From: Mastigias papua
Taxonomy: Eukaryota; Cnidaria; Scyphozoa; Rhizostomeae; Mastigiidae
Length of the DNA stretch: 64,000 nt
Assembly: GCA_964019165.1 (NCBI GenBank)
Contig: OZ025276.1
Span: 1,302,001 to 1,366,000, forward strand
Reading direction: 5' to 3'
The notes under the pieces are model-generated. The model was not told where the DNA came from, did not search any database, and saw nothing but the letters and a program-made list of their open reading frames with translations. Below are positions 37,608-48,769 of the stretch, piece after piece. Each line of letters starts with the position of its first letter. Position 1 is the stretch's first letter. Made by a program: the position numbers and the translations under genes.

Positions 37608-38562
37608 TATACATACATACATACATACATACATTTTTTATTTCTCAAAGCAGGTTAAAAGTCTGGCAACTCAAAAGAGCTGATGTGGACCTGCTATAAA
37701 GTAAAGGCTAAAGGAAATACTTATTACATCATGTAAAGGATAAAAAAAATTACAAAAAATTAAATATTTTTACTAGTAGTCTAGTACTATTTAAAATCAT
37801 TATCTTTGTGTAAAAATCCAGTTAATCCTTTTTGAAAAGTGAAGTCATTTATTGTCTGACGCACATGTTTTAATCTTGTTTTGAAAGTTTGTACATTTTC
37901 TGTGTCCTTACTTTGGTCTGGGATAGAATTCCAAATCATTGCTGCCTTGTACGTGAAACTATTTCTCCCAGTCTCTGTATTATATCTTTTCACTTCGAAC
38001 TGCAGTTTATGTCTTGTTCTCTGATTTGCCGGGTCTTTCTTCTGAAACATCTATGCACTTGTCTTGTCAGCTGTTCCATGGTATACCTGATGCATTAATG
38101 TGAGCAGCCTCCGTTTGTATAAAAATGAGATTGGCTGCCAATGTGCTCTTGCAAGGCTCTCTTCATTGCTTAAGTTTTGAGGTAGATTATGTATTAACCT
38201 CGCTGCCCTAGCATGATTATCCTCCAGCATATTAAATGTAGCTTCAGAACAATTCCCCCAAACTGAAATGCAGTACATTGTCCTGGCTATGATTGTTGTG
38301 TAATATATTTCTTCTAAGACTGTTTTGGTAGGCATCTCATTCTTTTCAATGCACCTAGTTTCTTGGAAAAACTTTTACATACATTTTGTACTTGAGGTTT
38401 CCAATCTAGCCTATTGTCTATTTGTAATCCAAGACAAGTTGATTCCTGCACAATCTTTATGTGATCGCCTCCATACAAAATGGGTGTGTTGTGGACAGCT
38501 TGTGTATTGTTTTCAAAACTGCGGTGTATGACAGTGCTACATACTAGTTGGGGAATTGTCAT
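37608..38562 (-). pseudogene. CR1-like LINE 3' end with ATGT tail
   Basis: Minus-strand frames give CLGLQIDNRLDWKPQV..KLGALKRM (38460-38340), YYTTIIARTMYCISVWGN..ARLIHNLP (38300-38160) and TGRNSFTYKAAMIWNSIPD (37980-37920): RT end and post-RT tail of a CR1/L2-like LINE, frameshifted between blocks. The 3' side finishes in (ATGT)n on the minus strand (37608-37632), the kind of short tandem tail these LINEs have. Confidence 0.75.
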
Positions 38563-38947
38563 ACTTTGAACTCTCTGTTAAATAACTCAAGGATCTTCCC
38601 AATATGATGCTATAACTTCTGTAGCAAATGAAAAAACGTAACCTTTTGTTAACTAAAGTTCTCAAGAAATTAAAAACATTCTTAACAGACTTTGAAGTTT
38701 CAAACAGTAATACATGAAAAACCAACCACGTGTTACTTTGGTATACTTATCGGCTAGAAGACAAGTAAAGTCCATTTCTCCAACAACAATAAGTGATAGC
38801 TCAATTGTGATTGGCTACTGAGAGAGAGGCAGACTGTTCATTGGCTTGAGTGACACTACTGAGCAACAACTGTGAAATGGTATCTCGAAATTGTCAGTCT
38901 CTTGGTAGTGAAAGTTTATATATCCAATAGCCTCTATTGACAGTAAA
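38563..38947. other. Spacer, no gene seen
   Basis: AT-rich DNA between a LINE fragment and a Mutator-like gene. It may hold the promoter or TIR of the latter; none was identified. Confidence 0.4.
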
Positions 38948-40117
38948 ATGGTGAAAGTAAAGTCAACACTGCAGGCATTTGTTGGTTTTTGAGGAAACCT
39001 GATGTTGAAAACTAGAGCTAAAAGGGAGCCTAATGTGGAAGAGGAAGTTGACAAGAATGTAGGCCAACAACACAATGTAGTTGAACAGCAAACGTCTGCT
39101 AGCACCTTGACATTGACTTATAGATGTAGAAAAGCCAAAGGACTGTTACTTGTTTGCTCAAAAATCCAGCTTGGATATCTTTATTTGTCATTTGTTGTGC
39201 CCACAAAGTGCAGAAAAGACGCTTTGTTTTGAAGTCAAAGCAGACAAGTCTGCTTCTCCAGCTATGCTGTTTTCAGTTGCTCAACTTGTCAGTTTGTGAC
39301 TTGAAAGATTACTTATGTAAATAGCTAGAGAACACTCAATCTACAAAGACGTTCTTTTGAAATACATGTTCTATCTACTCTGACCTTGAGAGGTATTAGG
39401 TGTGGGTTGTCTGCAATGAAGAACTGCTGTGGAACTATAAATATGCCAAACTGCCTCAATCAAGATTCGTACCATCAGAACCAAGTGAGAGTTGCAGAAG
39501 CAAGCAAAATACTTTCAACAATGTGTCAAAGAGATGTGTCAAAGAAATATGGTTTTACTGCCTATTCAGAGCTTGGTGTGGAACCTGATGATGAGGGTGT
39601 TCTTGATATTGGTGTTTCTTTCAATGAATGGCAAAAGAGGGGTCACTCATCACACAATGGAATGGTCTCTGTTATTGATCTTATAACAGGACTTCCATTA
39701 CAAAGTTCTGTCACATTTCTGCATGAAGTGTATTTTGGCAGAAAGCAATAAATCGACAATGAAGATTGCAAAGCCAGACATGCACTAAGTTACTCAAGAA
39801 ACTTTGATGGATCATCCAGTGACATAGAGGTGGAGTGTGCAAAGAGGTTGTGGGGAAGATCAGTTGAAAAGCATAAGCTACGCTACATGGCAATGCTATC
39901 TGATGGTGATAGTAAATCCTATGATGCTGTTTGCCAGGCTAGAGTTTATGGAAATGAAAAGTTGATTCAAACTCACTTTTGGTTTAAAGGGCGACTGAAG
40001 TGCAACATCAAAACTCCTAAACAAGCATATCTTTGGCATTACAATGCAAAGCAATACGTCTCTATCTCGTTTGGTTTGTTGTTTGACCAGAGTATTGCCT
40101 TCTTTTTGACCAACTGA
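38948..40117 (+). pseudogene. Mutator-like transposase 1
   Basis: Begins MVKVKSTLQAFVGF then TGA, with GNLMLKTRAKRE after it. The central part (39386-39751) has NCLNQDSYHQNQVRVAEASK, VLDIGVSFNEWQKRGHSS and GMVSVIDLITGLPL. Then RNFDGSSSDIEVECAKRLWG (about 39790) and LSDGDSKSYDAVCQARVYG (39895-39955) follow in shifted frames. These blocks match the Mutator-like transposase domain found in many invertebrates; the Asp in LDIGVS and GDGDS-like box would be catalytic. Multiple frameshifts; the C-terminus is missing. Confidence 0.7.
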
Positions 40118-40222
40118 CTTGACTGGATTCTGCTATTCCTACTTCCTTTCTGAAAATGAGGTTAGAGGTCAAGCTGTGCAGTTATTTACTAAGGATGTTT
40201 TTCGATCTTGGGTATTCCAGAC

Positions 40223-40600
40223 ATGGTGCATTGGTGTGTCCCATGGTGTACGAATTATTCCGCCAAAACTGCTAAAGCTGGAAGTGTGAGTTATCACAAA
40301 ATTCAGAGTAAACGTGACATACAGATGGCTTGCACATTTGAAAAGAGCAAATCTCCCTCCACTAAACCATGTTTATGTTTGCAGTGAACACTGTGAAGAA
40401 ACTTGCTTTGACTCAGGAACTGATTTAAAGAAAGAGCTTCTAGGTCAAAGAATCAGACGACACATGAAAACAGATGTGGTTCCAACAAAGTTCCTAATTT
40501 GTGCTGTATCAGGGCAACAAACTAAGAGACCTGCCTCTGAAGAAAGACTTAAACGTCAACAACATGAAGAGGTAACCCATTTGCACATTGTTGTGATGTA
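40223..40600 (+). pseudogene. THAP zinc-finger domain
   Basis: MVHWCVPWC from ATG 40223 gives the first Cys pair, SVSYHKIQSK the conserved aromatic-His region. After a frameshift near 40315, RWLAHLKRANLPPLN has the invariant Trp, YVCSEHCEETCF the C-x2-H pair, and VVPTKF matches the AVPTxF box that closes THAP domains. It would bind the transposon ends. The frame stops at 40601. Confidence 0.8.
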
Positions 40601-40822
40601 AAGTGATATGACTGTGCTGGGGATGAAAACCAATGTTTCACAGATGACAGAAATCCTCAGGACACATCATACATCATTTTCAAAGAAACAAACATAGTGT
40701 GCAAACTGACCTTTTCTTGCATTGTATAGTCTACATGTAAGTCAAATCAAATTTTCAGCTTGGAAATGTATGTGGGAATGGGTGAGTGACGATGCTCATT
40801 TGTTAGTAGTCATATATATATA

Positions 40823-41116
40823 TACGGGGCTTCTTGACTTTCTTCCTGTCCCCTTACTGCCCCGTAGCCTAGCGCAGGTATCCGACCACTTTTTGCACAA
40901 TTTTTTCTCGCAATGTTCTTCGATTTGCACAATGCAAGGCCGAAAGTCACGTGCTCCATCGCAGAGGCCCATAACGTCACCTTCTCGTGATCCTATGCGA
41001 CCAGACCATGCAACTGTCATGGGGGCACAGCGTTAGTCTTTCCAAGGCTAATATGCAGCATTTCAACAGGGGCTAGGGGAGCCCGCGTTGTAGCGGGCTA
41101 TCAGTACTAAGCTAGT
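40823..41116 (-). mobile_element. Foldback element, half copy 2
   Basis: The right end (GCTAGT after TACTAA at 41116) and 280 bp inward match one arm of the palindrome at 48770-49363. The loop and about 8 bp of the opposite arm (tacggggc at 40823) are kept, and then the sequence passes into a short (TA)n. A minus-strand ORF (41020 to 40796) encodes the same Cys-rich small protein as half copy 1, with two Cys replaced (KKW for KKC among them). It sits between the THAP and core parts of the transposase, possibly in an intron. Confidence 0.8.
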
Positions 41117-41129
41117 GGTTTACTAAAGT

Positions 41130-41683
41130 CCTCCCTAGGCTGTGACCATATAGTCACTGAGTCCAAAGTCAAGTATGCTGGTAGTCTACTTTCTGTTAAA
41201 ACTACCTGTATAGAAGGTCATGCCTTTGTTTGAAACTCACAGCCTATCATTACATCAAGTCCATTAGGGACTATCTTGATCTCAAGCTCAACACTTGTCA
41301 CTGGTAACACTTTCACTTCATTTCAAAATTTTGCATCATGTTTAGGGTTGAAGATTATCAGTGAAAAAACATTTCATAATACTCAAAGGTTGTACTTGTG
41401 TCCTGTACTTTCTGACAAATGGGAAATGGTCAGAAAAGCTATAGTTAGTAAATTGAAAGAAAGAGCAAAAGGCAGCTTGAGTGGAAATGGAAGGTGTGAT
41501 AGACCTGGTCATAGTGCTAAATATGGCACATACATTTTCATGGATAATGAAAGTCACAAAAGTGATGACTTCACAGTTATTCAAGTTAGTGAGGTGAGCT
41601 CCTCAAATGCCATGGAGAAAAGTGGATTTGAAGGGAGTTTGAATTACTTGGATAATTGTGGTGTTAAAAGTGATTACCTCACC
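41130..41683 (+). pseudogene. Kolobok-like transposase core, first part
   Basis: KVKYAGSLLSVKTTCIEGHAFV then TGA (where relatives have Trp) and NSQPI, TLVTGNTFTSFQNFASCLGL, then GNGRCDRPGHSAKYGTY (about 41490-41535), whose Asp is the presumed first catalytic residue. It continues as VSSSNAMEKSGFEGSL..GVKSDYLT and is cut at 41683, just before the expected TDRH box. Confidence 0.7.
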
Positions 41684-43246
41684 TTACCGCAGTGCCGTGT
41701 CTATATTGATGTTGGCGATGATGTGTCTCCATACATTTCTATGCTGAATAGCTCTCAATACGTCCACTGTTGGTTGAATATTTGCTGCTTCCTTGATGCC
41801 ATCCATGTATTTGTGTCTTTGCCTTCCCCGTGCTCTCTTTCCGCTAATCAGTCGTAGAAGGCAGCTATTTTCTAGGCCATTCTATCTCAACACATGTCCA
41901 AGGAACCCTAGCTGTCTTTTTCTTATGACAGTTATCAGTTCTCTGTTTGTGTCGGCGATCTGTATCACATTCTGGTTTGTGCTCTTTGCCTTCCACGGGA
42001 TTCTTAGCATTCTTCTGAGGAACCACACTTCTGCTGCTTCCAGTCTCCTTCTCATCTCTTTACTGATTGTCCAGCTTTCACAGCCATAGGGCATACCCGA
42101 CCATATGTAGCTCTTCATGAGTCTTAATCGGACCTCACTGCTCAATCTCATGCTTGTCAATATCCTTCTCATCTGTCCAAACCTAGCTTTCCCCATTGCA
42201 ATCCTTGAACGTATTTCTGCACCACATTTACCATCTTCACTTACCAAACTTCCCAGATATCTAAATGAACTAACTTGCTTTACTGTCTGACCTCCTATAT
42301 TCACCACTACTCTCAGCTGCCCTTTACTCTTGGTTATACCCATCACTTCTGTCTTATCGATGTTGATCTTTAATCCCATTCTGTTGCATTCCACATCTAA
42401 TTTATCAACCAGACTCTGCAATTTTGCATTTGTGTCAGCAATCAGCACAGTATCGTTCGCATATCTTATATTATTTATGTTAGACCCTCCAACCTTTACA
42501 CCTTCTATATCTTCCAGTTCATTCATAACCACTTGTGAATAAAGTGAGAATAAGGCCGGTGACAGCACACAACCCTGTCTTACTCCTCTCTTTATATTTA
42601 CCCATTCACTTTTATCATCACCAACTTTTAGCATAGCTCTTTGTCCCCAGTACAAGTTGGTTATTAACGTTAAATCAGCAACATCTATCCCTAGCCCTCT
42701 TAATCTTTCCACCAATACCTCATGTCGAACCATATGGAAGGCCTTGTCAAAATCAACAAAACACAGGTACAAGTCTGTTTGCTTCTCTATAGCTCTCTCG
42801 ATGATTGCTCTTAGTACAAAAATCGCGTTCCCAGTCCCCTTCCCTTTTCTAAAGCCAAACTGCGCCTTATCGACATGGTCCTCTACTGTTCCTTTTAATC
42901 TATCTATAACTTTCAATATCACCTTCGCCACTTAACTCATGATGCTGATTGTTCAATGTTTACCACACTCTGTTGCTCCTTCCTTTTTAAGGAGTACAAT
43001 AAAGTCTGATTCTTCCATCCTCTTCGGAATGATCCCAGTACGATATACTTTATTTGCCAACTCAGTACTCTTTTCTATTGCAAACTCTCCTGCTGCCTCC
43101 ACCATTTCAACAACCACACCATCACTCCCCTCTGCTTTCCTCCACTTCATTCTCCCCAAGGCCTTTTCCACTTCTCTTTTCAAAACATAAGGGCCTGGTG
43201 TGACCTCTCCAAGGTATGGTCTTTCACCTCTTGTATCGCCATACAA
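41684..43246 (-). pseudogene. RTE reverse transcriptase
   Basis: Frame 43246-42953 carries VEKALGRMKWRKAEGSDGV and YRTGIIPKRMEESDFI. After a frameshift, 42931-41684 carries DKAQFGFRKGKGTGNAIFVL, YLCFVDFDKAFHMV (motif A), GVRQGCVLSPALFSLYSQVV (motif B) and IRYANDTVLIAD (motif C: Y-A-N-D instead of YADD). SFRYLGSLVSEDG and the tail GKRARGRQRHKY follow, interrupted by one TAG at 41882. The motif C Asn replaces a catalytic Asp. Confidence 0.8.
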
Positions 43247-43445
43247 TTCCCTGACATACTCCTCCCATCTCTTTAGTACTTGTCCTCTCTCTGTTAAGAT
43301 ATTCCCATCTTTATTTTGTATTATTGCACTTCTTGTTGTTCTACGTTTCCCTGTTAGTTCTCTAATCTTTTTTTGCCATTAACCTTGAGTTTGACCTCTC
43401 TAACTGTTCAATTTCCTCACATTTTTCTCTCAGCCACTCCTCTTT

Positions 43446-44503
43446 TCATTCTATACACATTTGTTTACTTCTTTTGTCAAGTTCTTTGTACAGGTCCTCT
43501 GATTTGTTTCTCAGAATTCTTCTCTCCTCCATCAAATCTAGACTTTCCTCAGCTATCCACGCGTTCTTTCCTCTCCTTTTCTCAGTGGGGATTATATCCT
43601 GCGATGAACCAACAAGAGCATCCTGTAGCACTCTCCAATCCTTCTCTACACCTTCCTCTTCCTCATTGGCACTCAGAATGGCGTACCTATTAGAGACCTC
43701 TACAGCATAACAGTTCTACATCGCTTCATCTCTTCTTAATATGCTCCAGTCTTTCCTCACCTTACTGTTTTTCTTCAACTTTTTGAGCTTTACTCTCATT
43801 TCTGCCATCACAGGGACATGATCACAACATCCACCACAATCTGCTCCTGGGTAAGTTTTCACCTGACATATACTATTCCTGAATCTTTTATTGATAGTGA
43901 TGTAGTCTATTTGATTCCTTACTCTGTCTCCTAGACTTTTCCATGTGTACAAGTGTCTTTTGTGATGTCTAAAACATGTGTTCATAAGTATTTGTTCCCA
44001 ACTTTCACACCACCCCACCCACTTATCTCGTCCTGCATTCCGATCACCTAGTCTAAAACTGCCAACCACATTCCCACTACAACCTTCTCCCACTTTAGCA
44101 TTTAGGTCTCCCATCATTATGGTTACTTCTCCCGATCTACACTGACTTTGGACATTGTCTAGCTGTTCATACAATAAGTCCACCTCATCATCACTATGAT
44201 CTCCAGTTGAGGCATACACTTGAATTATATTCAGACTGATAGGTTTAGCAGCACTTTTACCATTATAACCTTTTCAGACACCTGCCAGCAGCCAACCACT
44301 GCATCTGCTAGCTGTTTCCTCAGCAGCAACCCCACACCTGCTTCATGCCTGACACCTCCTGAATAATACAATGACCAGCCACCTGAATGTAAGTTTCCAG
44401 ACCCTGTCCACCTTCCTTCGCTCACACCTGCCACATCCAATGTCATCCTTTTTGCATCTTTCTTTAAGTTATCTAGCTTTCCAGTCTGATACATGGTGTT
44501 CAC
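43446..44503 (-). pseudogene. RTE AP endonuclease
   Basis: NTMYQTGKLDNLKKDAKRM and LDVAGVSEGRWTGSG (44500-44400) hold the Glu of motif II. After a frameshift near 44235, MGDLNAKVGEG (44120), NQIDYITINKRF (43915-43880) and GCCDHVPVMAEM (43835-43800) give the Asp, Asn, Asp and His of the active site; the usual SDH is CDH. A linker continues to 43446. It nicks target DNA to prime reverse transcription. Confidence 0.75.
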
Positions 44504-44901
44504 ATCCCATGTTGCACGTTTGCAGCAACAGGTAGACCTAGCGGTAATAGTAGTTCAACTCCCAGGCACCCGCTGTACATGCCTGGTTAAGCCATCAGCA
44601 GTGGCAGGATAACGGACGGGCAACACCTGCTGGTCATGACTGCACCGGCGGGGCATGACAGCACCTTCATTTGAGGGGCTCTCGTTAACGCCATTCTGAG
44701 TATTCGACCTTTCTGTCCACTCCATCGATATTCTTGGTTGAATACGTGGTAGGGTCACCACTACCTTTCCACGGTCTTGGTCCACAGTCTCTTATTGAGA
44801 AGTCAAGACTGCCCTGCATTTCTGCTGGGTTTCCTCCATCCGCCACCCAGACAACGTGCCTAGTAGGAGTTTACTCTCCCTTAGGTAAAATTGATTGCAC
44901 A

Positions 44902-45844
44902 ACTATAAATAGACATATATCATGAAGTTTGTTTATGGAGAAGCAAGGTGGCATCAAGCATCAATATGCAAGATGTTTGGCATTTTGCAAAATCTATTGT
45001 GAAAAAGCTAAACAATAAGTCACATCAAAAGAAATATGAAGGGATTGGACCTTGGATTCAGTCCATATGAAACCGTCTTTGGTGGAGTGCTGCAATATGC
45101 CATGGTGATCCAAGAGTATTAACTGAGAAATGGGCCTCCCTGTGCAACCATATTACTAACAAGCATTCATGGCAAACTGGTACCGTTTTTCATGAGTGTA
45201 GTCACCCTCCATTAACAGCTAGACAAAGTAGACAGACATGCTGGCTCAAACCAGGGTCTGCAGAGTACATGGCTCTTGAAGAAATTGTTCCCCATCACAA
45301 AGTAATGAAAGACATAGCAACACTTTCTGAGTTCTGTCACACTGAAGGGCTTGAAGTGTACCATTCAATGCTACTAAAGTACTGTCCTAAAAGAGAACAT
45401 TTTTCTTATGAAGGGATAAAACTTGGAAGTCAGTTGGCTGCAATTGACAACAATGAAAATGTAGGAAGAATGCAAGCAGTTGTTAAGAGGGGTGCAAACA
45501 CTGGTAAAGCAAGATACAGAAAGTGCTATTCACAGAAACAAAAGCAGTGGGTTGTAAAAGCCATTCTGGAAAAAAATCATTTCATTCCTGAAATGCAAGA
45601 AAGAGTTCGTGAAAAGTGTGAAAGTGACACTGCAGTACCATTGGAATTAGATATTCACTTACCGCAAAATATTGCAACAGAAGCTGCTCCTGACAAGCAT
45701 GAGGCGTTTGGAGGCACCGTTCAAGATTTGACAGATAAACAGCACTTTCTCAGCAAAAATGTATATTCATGTAAGGCTACAAACAAGTTTCTTCATGTAG
45801 ATACTTGGATGGATGTATATGAGATACCTTTAAGTGGTCAATAG
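44902..45844 (+). pseudogene. Kolobok-like transposase core, second part
   Basis: It resumes with TINRHI (equivalent of the TDRH catalytic box), then FMEKQGGIKHQ and, after a frameshift near 44970, VWHFAKSIVKKL, GPWIQSI then TGA and NRLWWSAAICHGD. From 45140 the frame is open through LTEKWASLCNH, CSHPPLTARQSRQ, FCHTEGLEVYHSMLLKYCPK and EHFSYEGIKLGSQLAAIDNN, with stop at 45842-45844. Same family as the part ending 41683. Confidence 0.7.
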
Positions 45845-45909
45845 TGCAGTAATGTGCTAAGGCCCCATTCACTGAATGAGAACTATTAAGGTCCTCTCAA
45901 GGGGTAAAA

Positions 45910-46235
45910 GAAAGCTCATCAGATATAAAAAAGACTCTTTCTGGTGTCAATAGGCAGTTTGTTATAAATTTTAGCACCCATGAAGCAAAAGGACTTGCAA
46001 GACTATTTGGTCTTACCTCTAGGGAGTTTTAGCAGACATTGATTATTTCTTGTCTTCATTGCGTGTTCTTGTACTGCAAAGTAACCTCGAAAAATATCAC
46101 ATGCATATCATTATAACAAAGAATAAAGCTGGGCATGCTCGAGCAAGACTATTGTTTCTTTGATGATTTGAACAAACTCGGGCACTATTGATGAATTTGA
46201 TGGAACTCTCTAACTTGTTGATCTCTAAAGTAGAT
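45910..46235 (-). pseudogene. LINE C-terminal tail
   Basis: Minus-strand frames give IFRGYFAVQEHAMKTRNNQ and SCKSFCFMGAKIYNKLPID (46090-45940). This has the shape of the conserved end of CR1-like LINE proteins (T-R-x..SF...GA.IYN.LP), as in the copy at 52166-52450. Stops and a frameshift are present. It abuts the Bcl-2 remnant. Confidence 0.5.
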
Positions 46236-46740
46236 AGTTTAACACTTTAAACCACCATGGTTTATCTCCGACTTGCAGGGTAAATCCTGACCATTCACCA
46301 TTTTCTATGATTACTTTGTTTCTGGAAATCAGCTCATCTTGAAGCCAACTGATAACTTCGTCAGATTCCAAAAAGTTTGCAACAAGACCACTGAATGCAA
46401 ATAAAGATACACCTCGTCCCCACTTAAATCATCAAGAAAAGTTCGGTGACAACCTTTTTGTAGATTTCTTTAGTACTTTTTCTGCATATTTAATCTAGAG
46501 GATACATTATTAAGCCAACATTTGTGTTTTTGGATAATATCTTTGGTATGTCTTAACATTATATGTGTTTCGCAAGAAAGACCTGTTGACATTATATCAA
46601 TGAAACTTTTGATGAATTGGTTAGCTATTCGCTTCGAATCATAGATTGATTTGGTATCCATTTCTGTTGTTCCATATGTCATGCTTCCTTTTATACAGAA
46701 TGTAGGAGACAGAAAAGATGTGTATTTCAGAGATTTCACT
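46236..46740 (-). pseudogene. Bcl-2 family homologue, remnant
   Basis: Read in three frames on the minus strand: LRHTKDIIQKHKCWLNNVSS (BH3 to helix 3 region, about 46555-46500), STKEIYKKVVTELF, then WGRGVSLFAFSGLVA (BH1, WGR codons at 46414-46422), FLESDEVISWLQDELISRNK and ENGEWSGFTLQVGDKPWW (BH2, about 46252-46302). Order and spacing match Bcl-2/Bak-like apoptosis regulators. Frame changes near 46495, 46440 and 46428 fall in or near T and A runs, so either decay or consensus errors could cause them. No C-terminal membrane anchor follows. Possible start MKSLKYTS at 46739. Confidence 0.65.
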
Positions 46741-48769
46741 ATATACTAAGATCCCTATATGATAATTTATGCCAAACCAATCAGACTGCTCTAAAGTGTA
46801 CCACGTGACCTGATTACGCGCACACGATCTCCTCACAGGGTATTCGTTCCATGCCCCCCACATTTCTGTCAAGGGTGGCCAATTGGGTCTACTACTTACA
46901 TAAGAAGAGATATGATTTTTATCATTTTTTTTGGCCGAGTTATTCAACTTTCTTGCCATCGCCATTCACAGCAATACTGTTGCTCCTCCCTGCTGGACCA
47001 CGTGTTGTCAGTTCTGCGAGCGGTCCTGTAGGACTAAGTAGCTGTATGTGTTATTGCGAGGAGACTTTGGTTGCTGTTCTTCATGGTAAGGTTGCTCTTC
47101 TTTCCTGAAATGGGTTGATTTAAGATTTCCTGTATTTCCTTTGTCCATTTCATCCGTATTCTACAGTTGCGAACCATTAATACCATATAGTTACCGTGTG
47201 ACTTGGAGGAGAATTTCGTCGTTCTGCTTCCAGTTTACGGATGTTTTCGCTTGATTTCATTTGCCAAGGAATCCTACATTTTGAGGGTGATATCGCCATG
47301 ACAGATCTTCCCTAGCCGTTAGATTCTCTCTGCTAAACCATAGGGCTATTGCCGGTAAGTTGTGATAAACCATATAGAAGATATTTCCATGTTGTATTCT
47401 GTGGTATATTATGGTGTATTTCGCTTATTTCTTACGCTTTTTTACCTGACATGGGATAACATTCGGGAAGCTCTCAGTTTGGGCTGTTTTTGCATGACGT
47501 GAAGTCCCAGTTTTATTTTGAGGAAAATAAATTAAGGCGTGATAACATATTGACCAGTAGCGTACTGAAATTGTTTTTCTATCTTCCAAAGTTTTTCCGT
47601 GTTTTTCCTGTATGAGGTTGTTCGTTGTGATATCTATTATAACTCTGAGAGGTTTGTAGCCTTCCCCCCCCCCCCTTATGGTTTAAGCAATTAAGAGGTT
47701 GCTGTTCAACTTCCATGTCAAGTGTGATTACAAGCAAACTACATGACTTGCTAAGTTTCTTGAGTGTTAGACATATAGCGTGTTGGTATCCTTCAATCTT
47801 CATTCTGGTGTAGTTTGTCAGTAAACACTCGAGGGGATTCCCAAGTTCATCTCACAATTGCAGATACATTCGATCCTTTGTTTCCGAACAACAACATTAT
47901 AGATTTGTGACTGCAGAGGTTCTGGAAGTTGTTCGGCAGATTCCTACAGGAGTATTTAATAATTGCTAGGATTTTTAGCGTGCTGTTCACTTTCAGCTCT
48001 GCTAGGCCACTCTGACATTGTTTACAGTTGAGACCGGTCTGAGTTGAGATGTTGTTTGTAACTTATACATAGCTCTTTATGTTTGCAACACAGTTATTTT
48101 AGCCTAGAGCTAGGATGTTATCCAATTTAGTCTGTAGATTATTACAGTTTTATACTCTGTTTCTGTTTCTTTTTCTTGCATTAGTTGAGGAAACTATCGC
48201 GTGCATTCTCTCCAAAATCTTGAGGGGCGTGTCATATTACTCTCAGTCCCCGTAGCTGATGCCTTACTTACTTCCAGTAAAGTTTGTAGCTGAATCCCAC
48301 TACTCTTTATTTACAGCACTTTGTAGTTCTTTTCACTATGGATCGTAGTGTAACTTTTGAGGAGTCAAATTAGGGGTTCCTTTATCCTGAAAGTTTCTTT
48401 GCTGGAAAACAGTTGCTATAAACTCCATTAATGAATTTATTTTTATGAAGTAACACTATGGAGTCCTCTGAGCTATGATAATTCGATACAAGCTAATTTA
48501 ATGGCTAAAGAAAGCTAATATACCAGTTACCATAGGATTACTGGATGCAACCATATTACAGGTTTATGGCTCAGATTTAATTGTGTACCTGTGTGGAGAA
48601 GATCTGTGATCTATTGTATATGTTATACACTGTTACAGCTATACCGCTAGATCTTACAACACTATCTACGTTAGAATTGAAATATGCAGGAGACAATATG
48701 TGACGTTGTTCACTAATGTCTCATGTAAAGAACAGTTTGAGTAATTATGTGCTTATTTCATATACAGGA
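46741..48769. other. 2 kb without recognised gene
   Basis: Plus ORF 46851-47108 ends near a donor-like CATGGTAAGG (47084-47093), so a 5' exon is possible. Otherwise there are only T-rich stretches and short ORFs. A C9-10 homopolymer lies near 47666. The first part could be the promoter of the minus-strand Bcl-2 remnant. Confidence 0.35.

Larger units (their letters stand above)
41684..44895 (-). mobile_element. RTE-like LINE inserted in transposase gene
   Basis: A nearly full-length minus-strand LINE: 5' leader (44895-44504), AP endonuclease, RT and C-terminal tail whose TAA at 41684-41686 is the very last base of the element. The host transposase frame resumes directly outside both edges. 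tgattacctcac (41671-41682) and tgattgcacaac (44892-44903) may be a diverged target duplication. Near-absence of a 3' UTR suits RTE elements. Confidence 0.75.
40223..45844 (+). mobile_element. Kolobok-like THAP transposase gene, twice interrupted
   Basis: THAP domain (40223-40600), transposase core (41130-41683) and transposase C-terminal part (44902-45844) occur in order on the plus strand. They are separated by a half foldback element (40823-41116) and an RTE LINE (41684 to about 44895). THAP plus this core is the layout of Kolobok-type cut-and-paste transposases. TIRs and TTAA targets were not found. Degraded by frameshifts and TGA codons. Confidence 0.65.

Noticed and set aside
42330..43710. 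Several plus-strand ORFs
   Set aside because: Antisense shadows of the minus-strand RTE endonuclease and RT.
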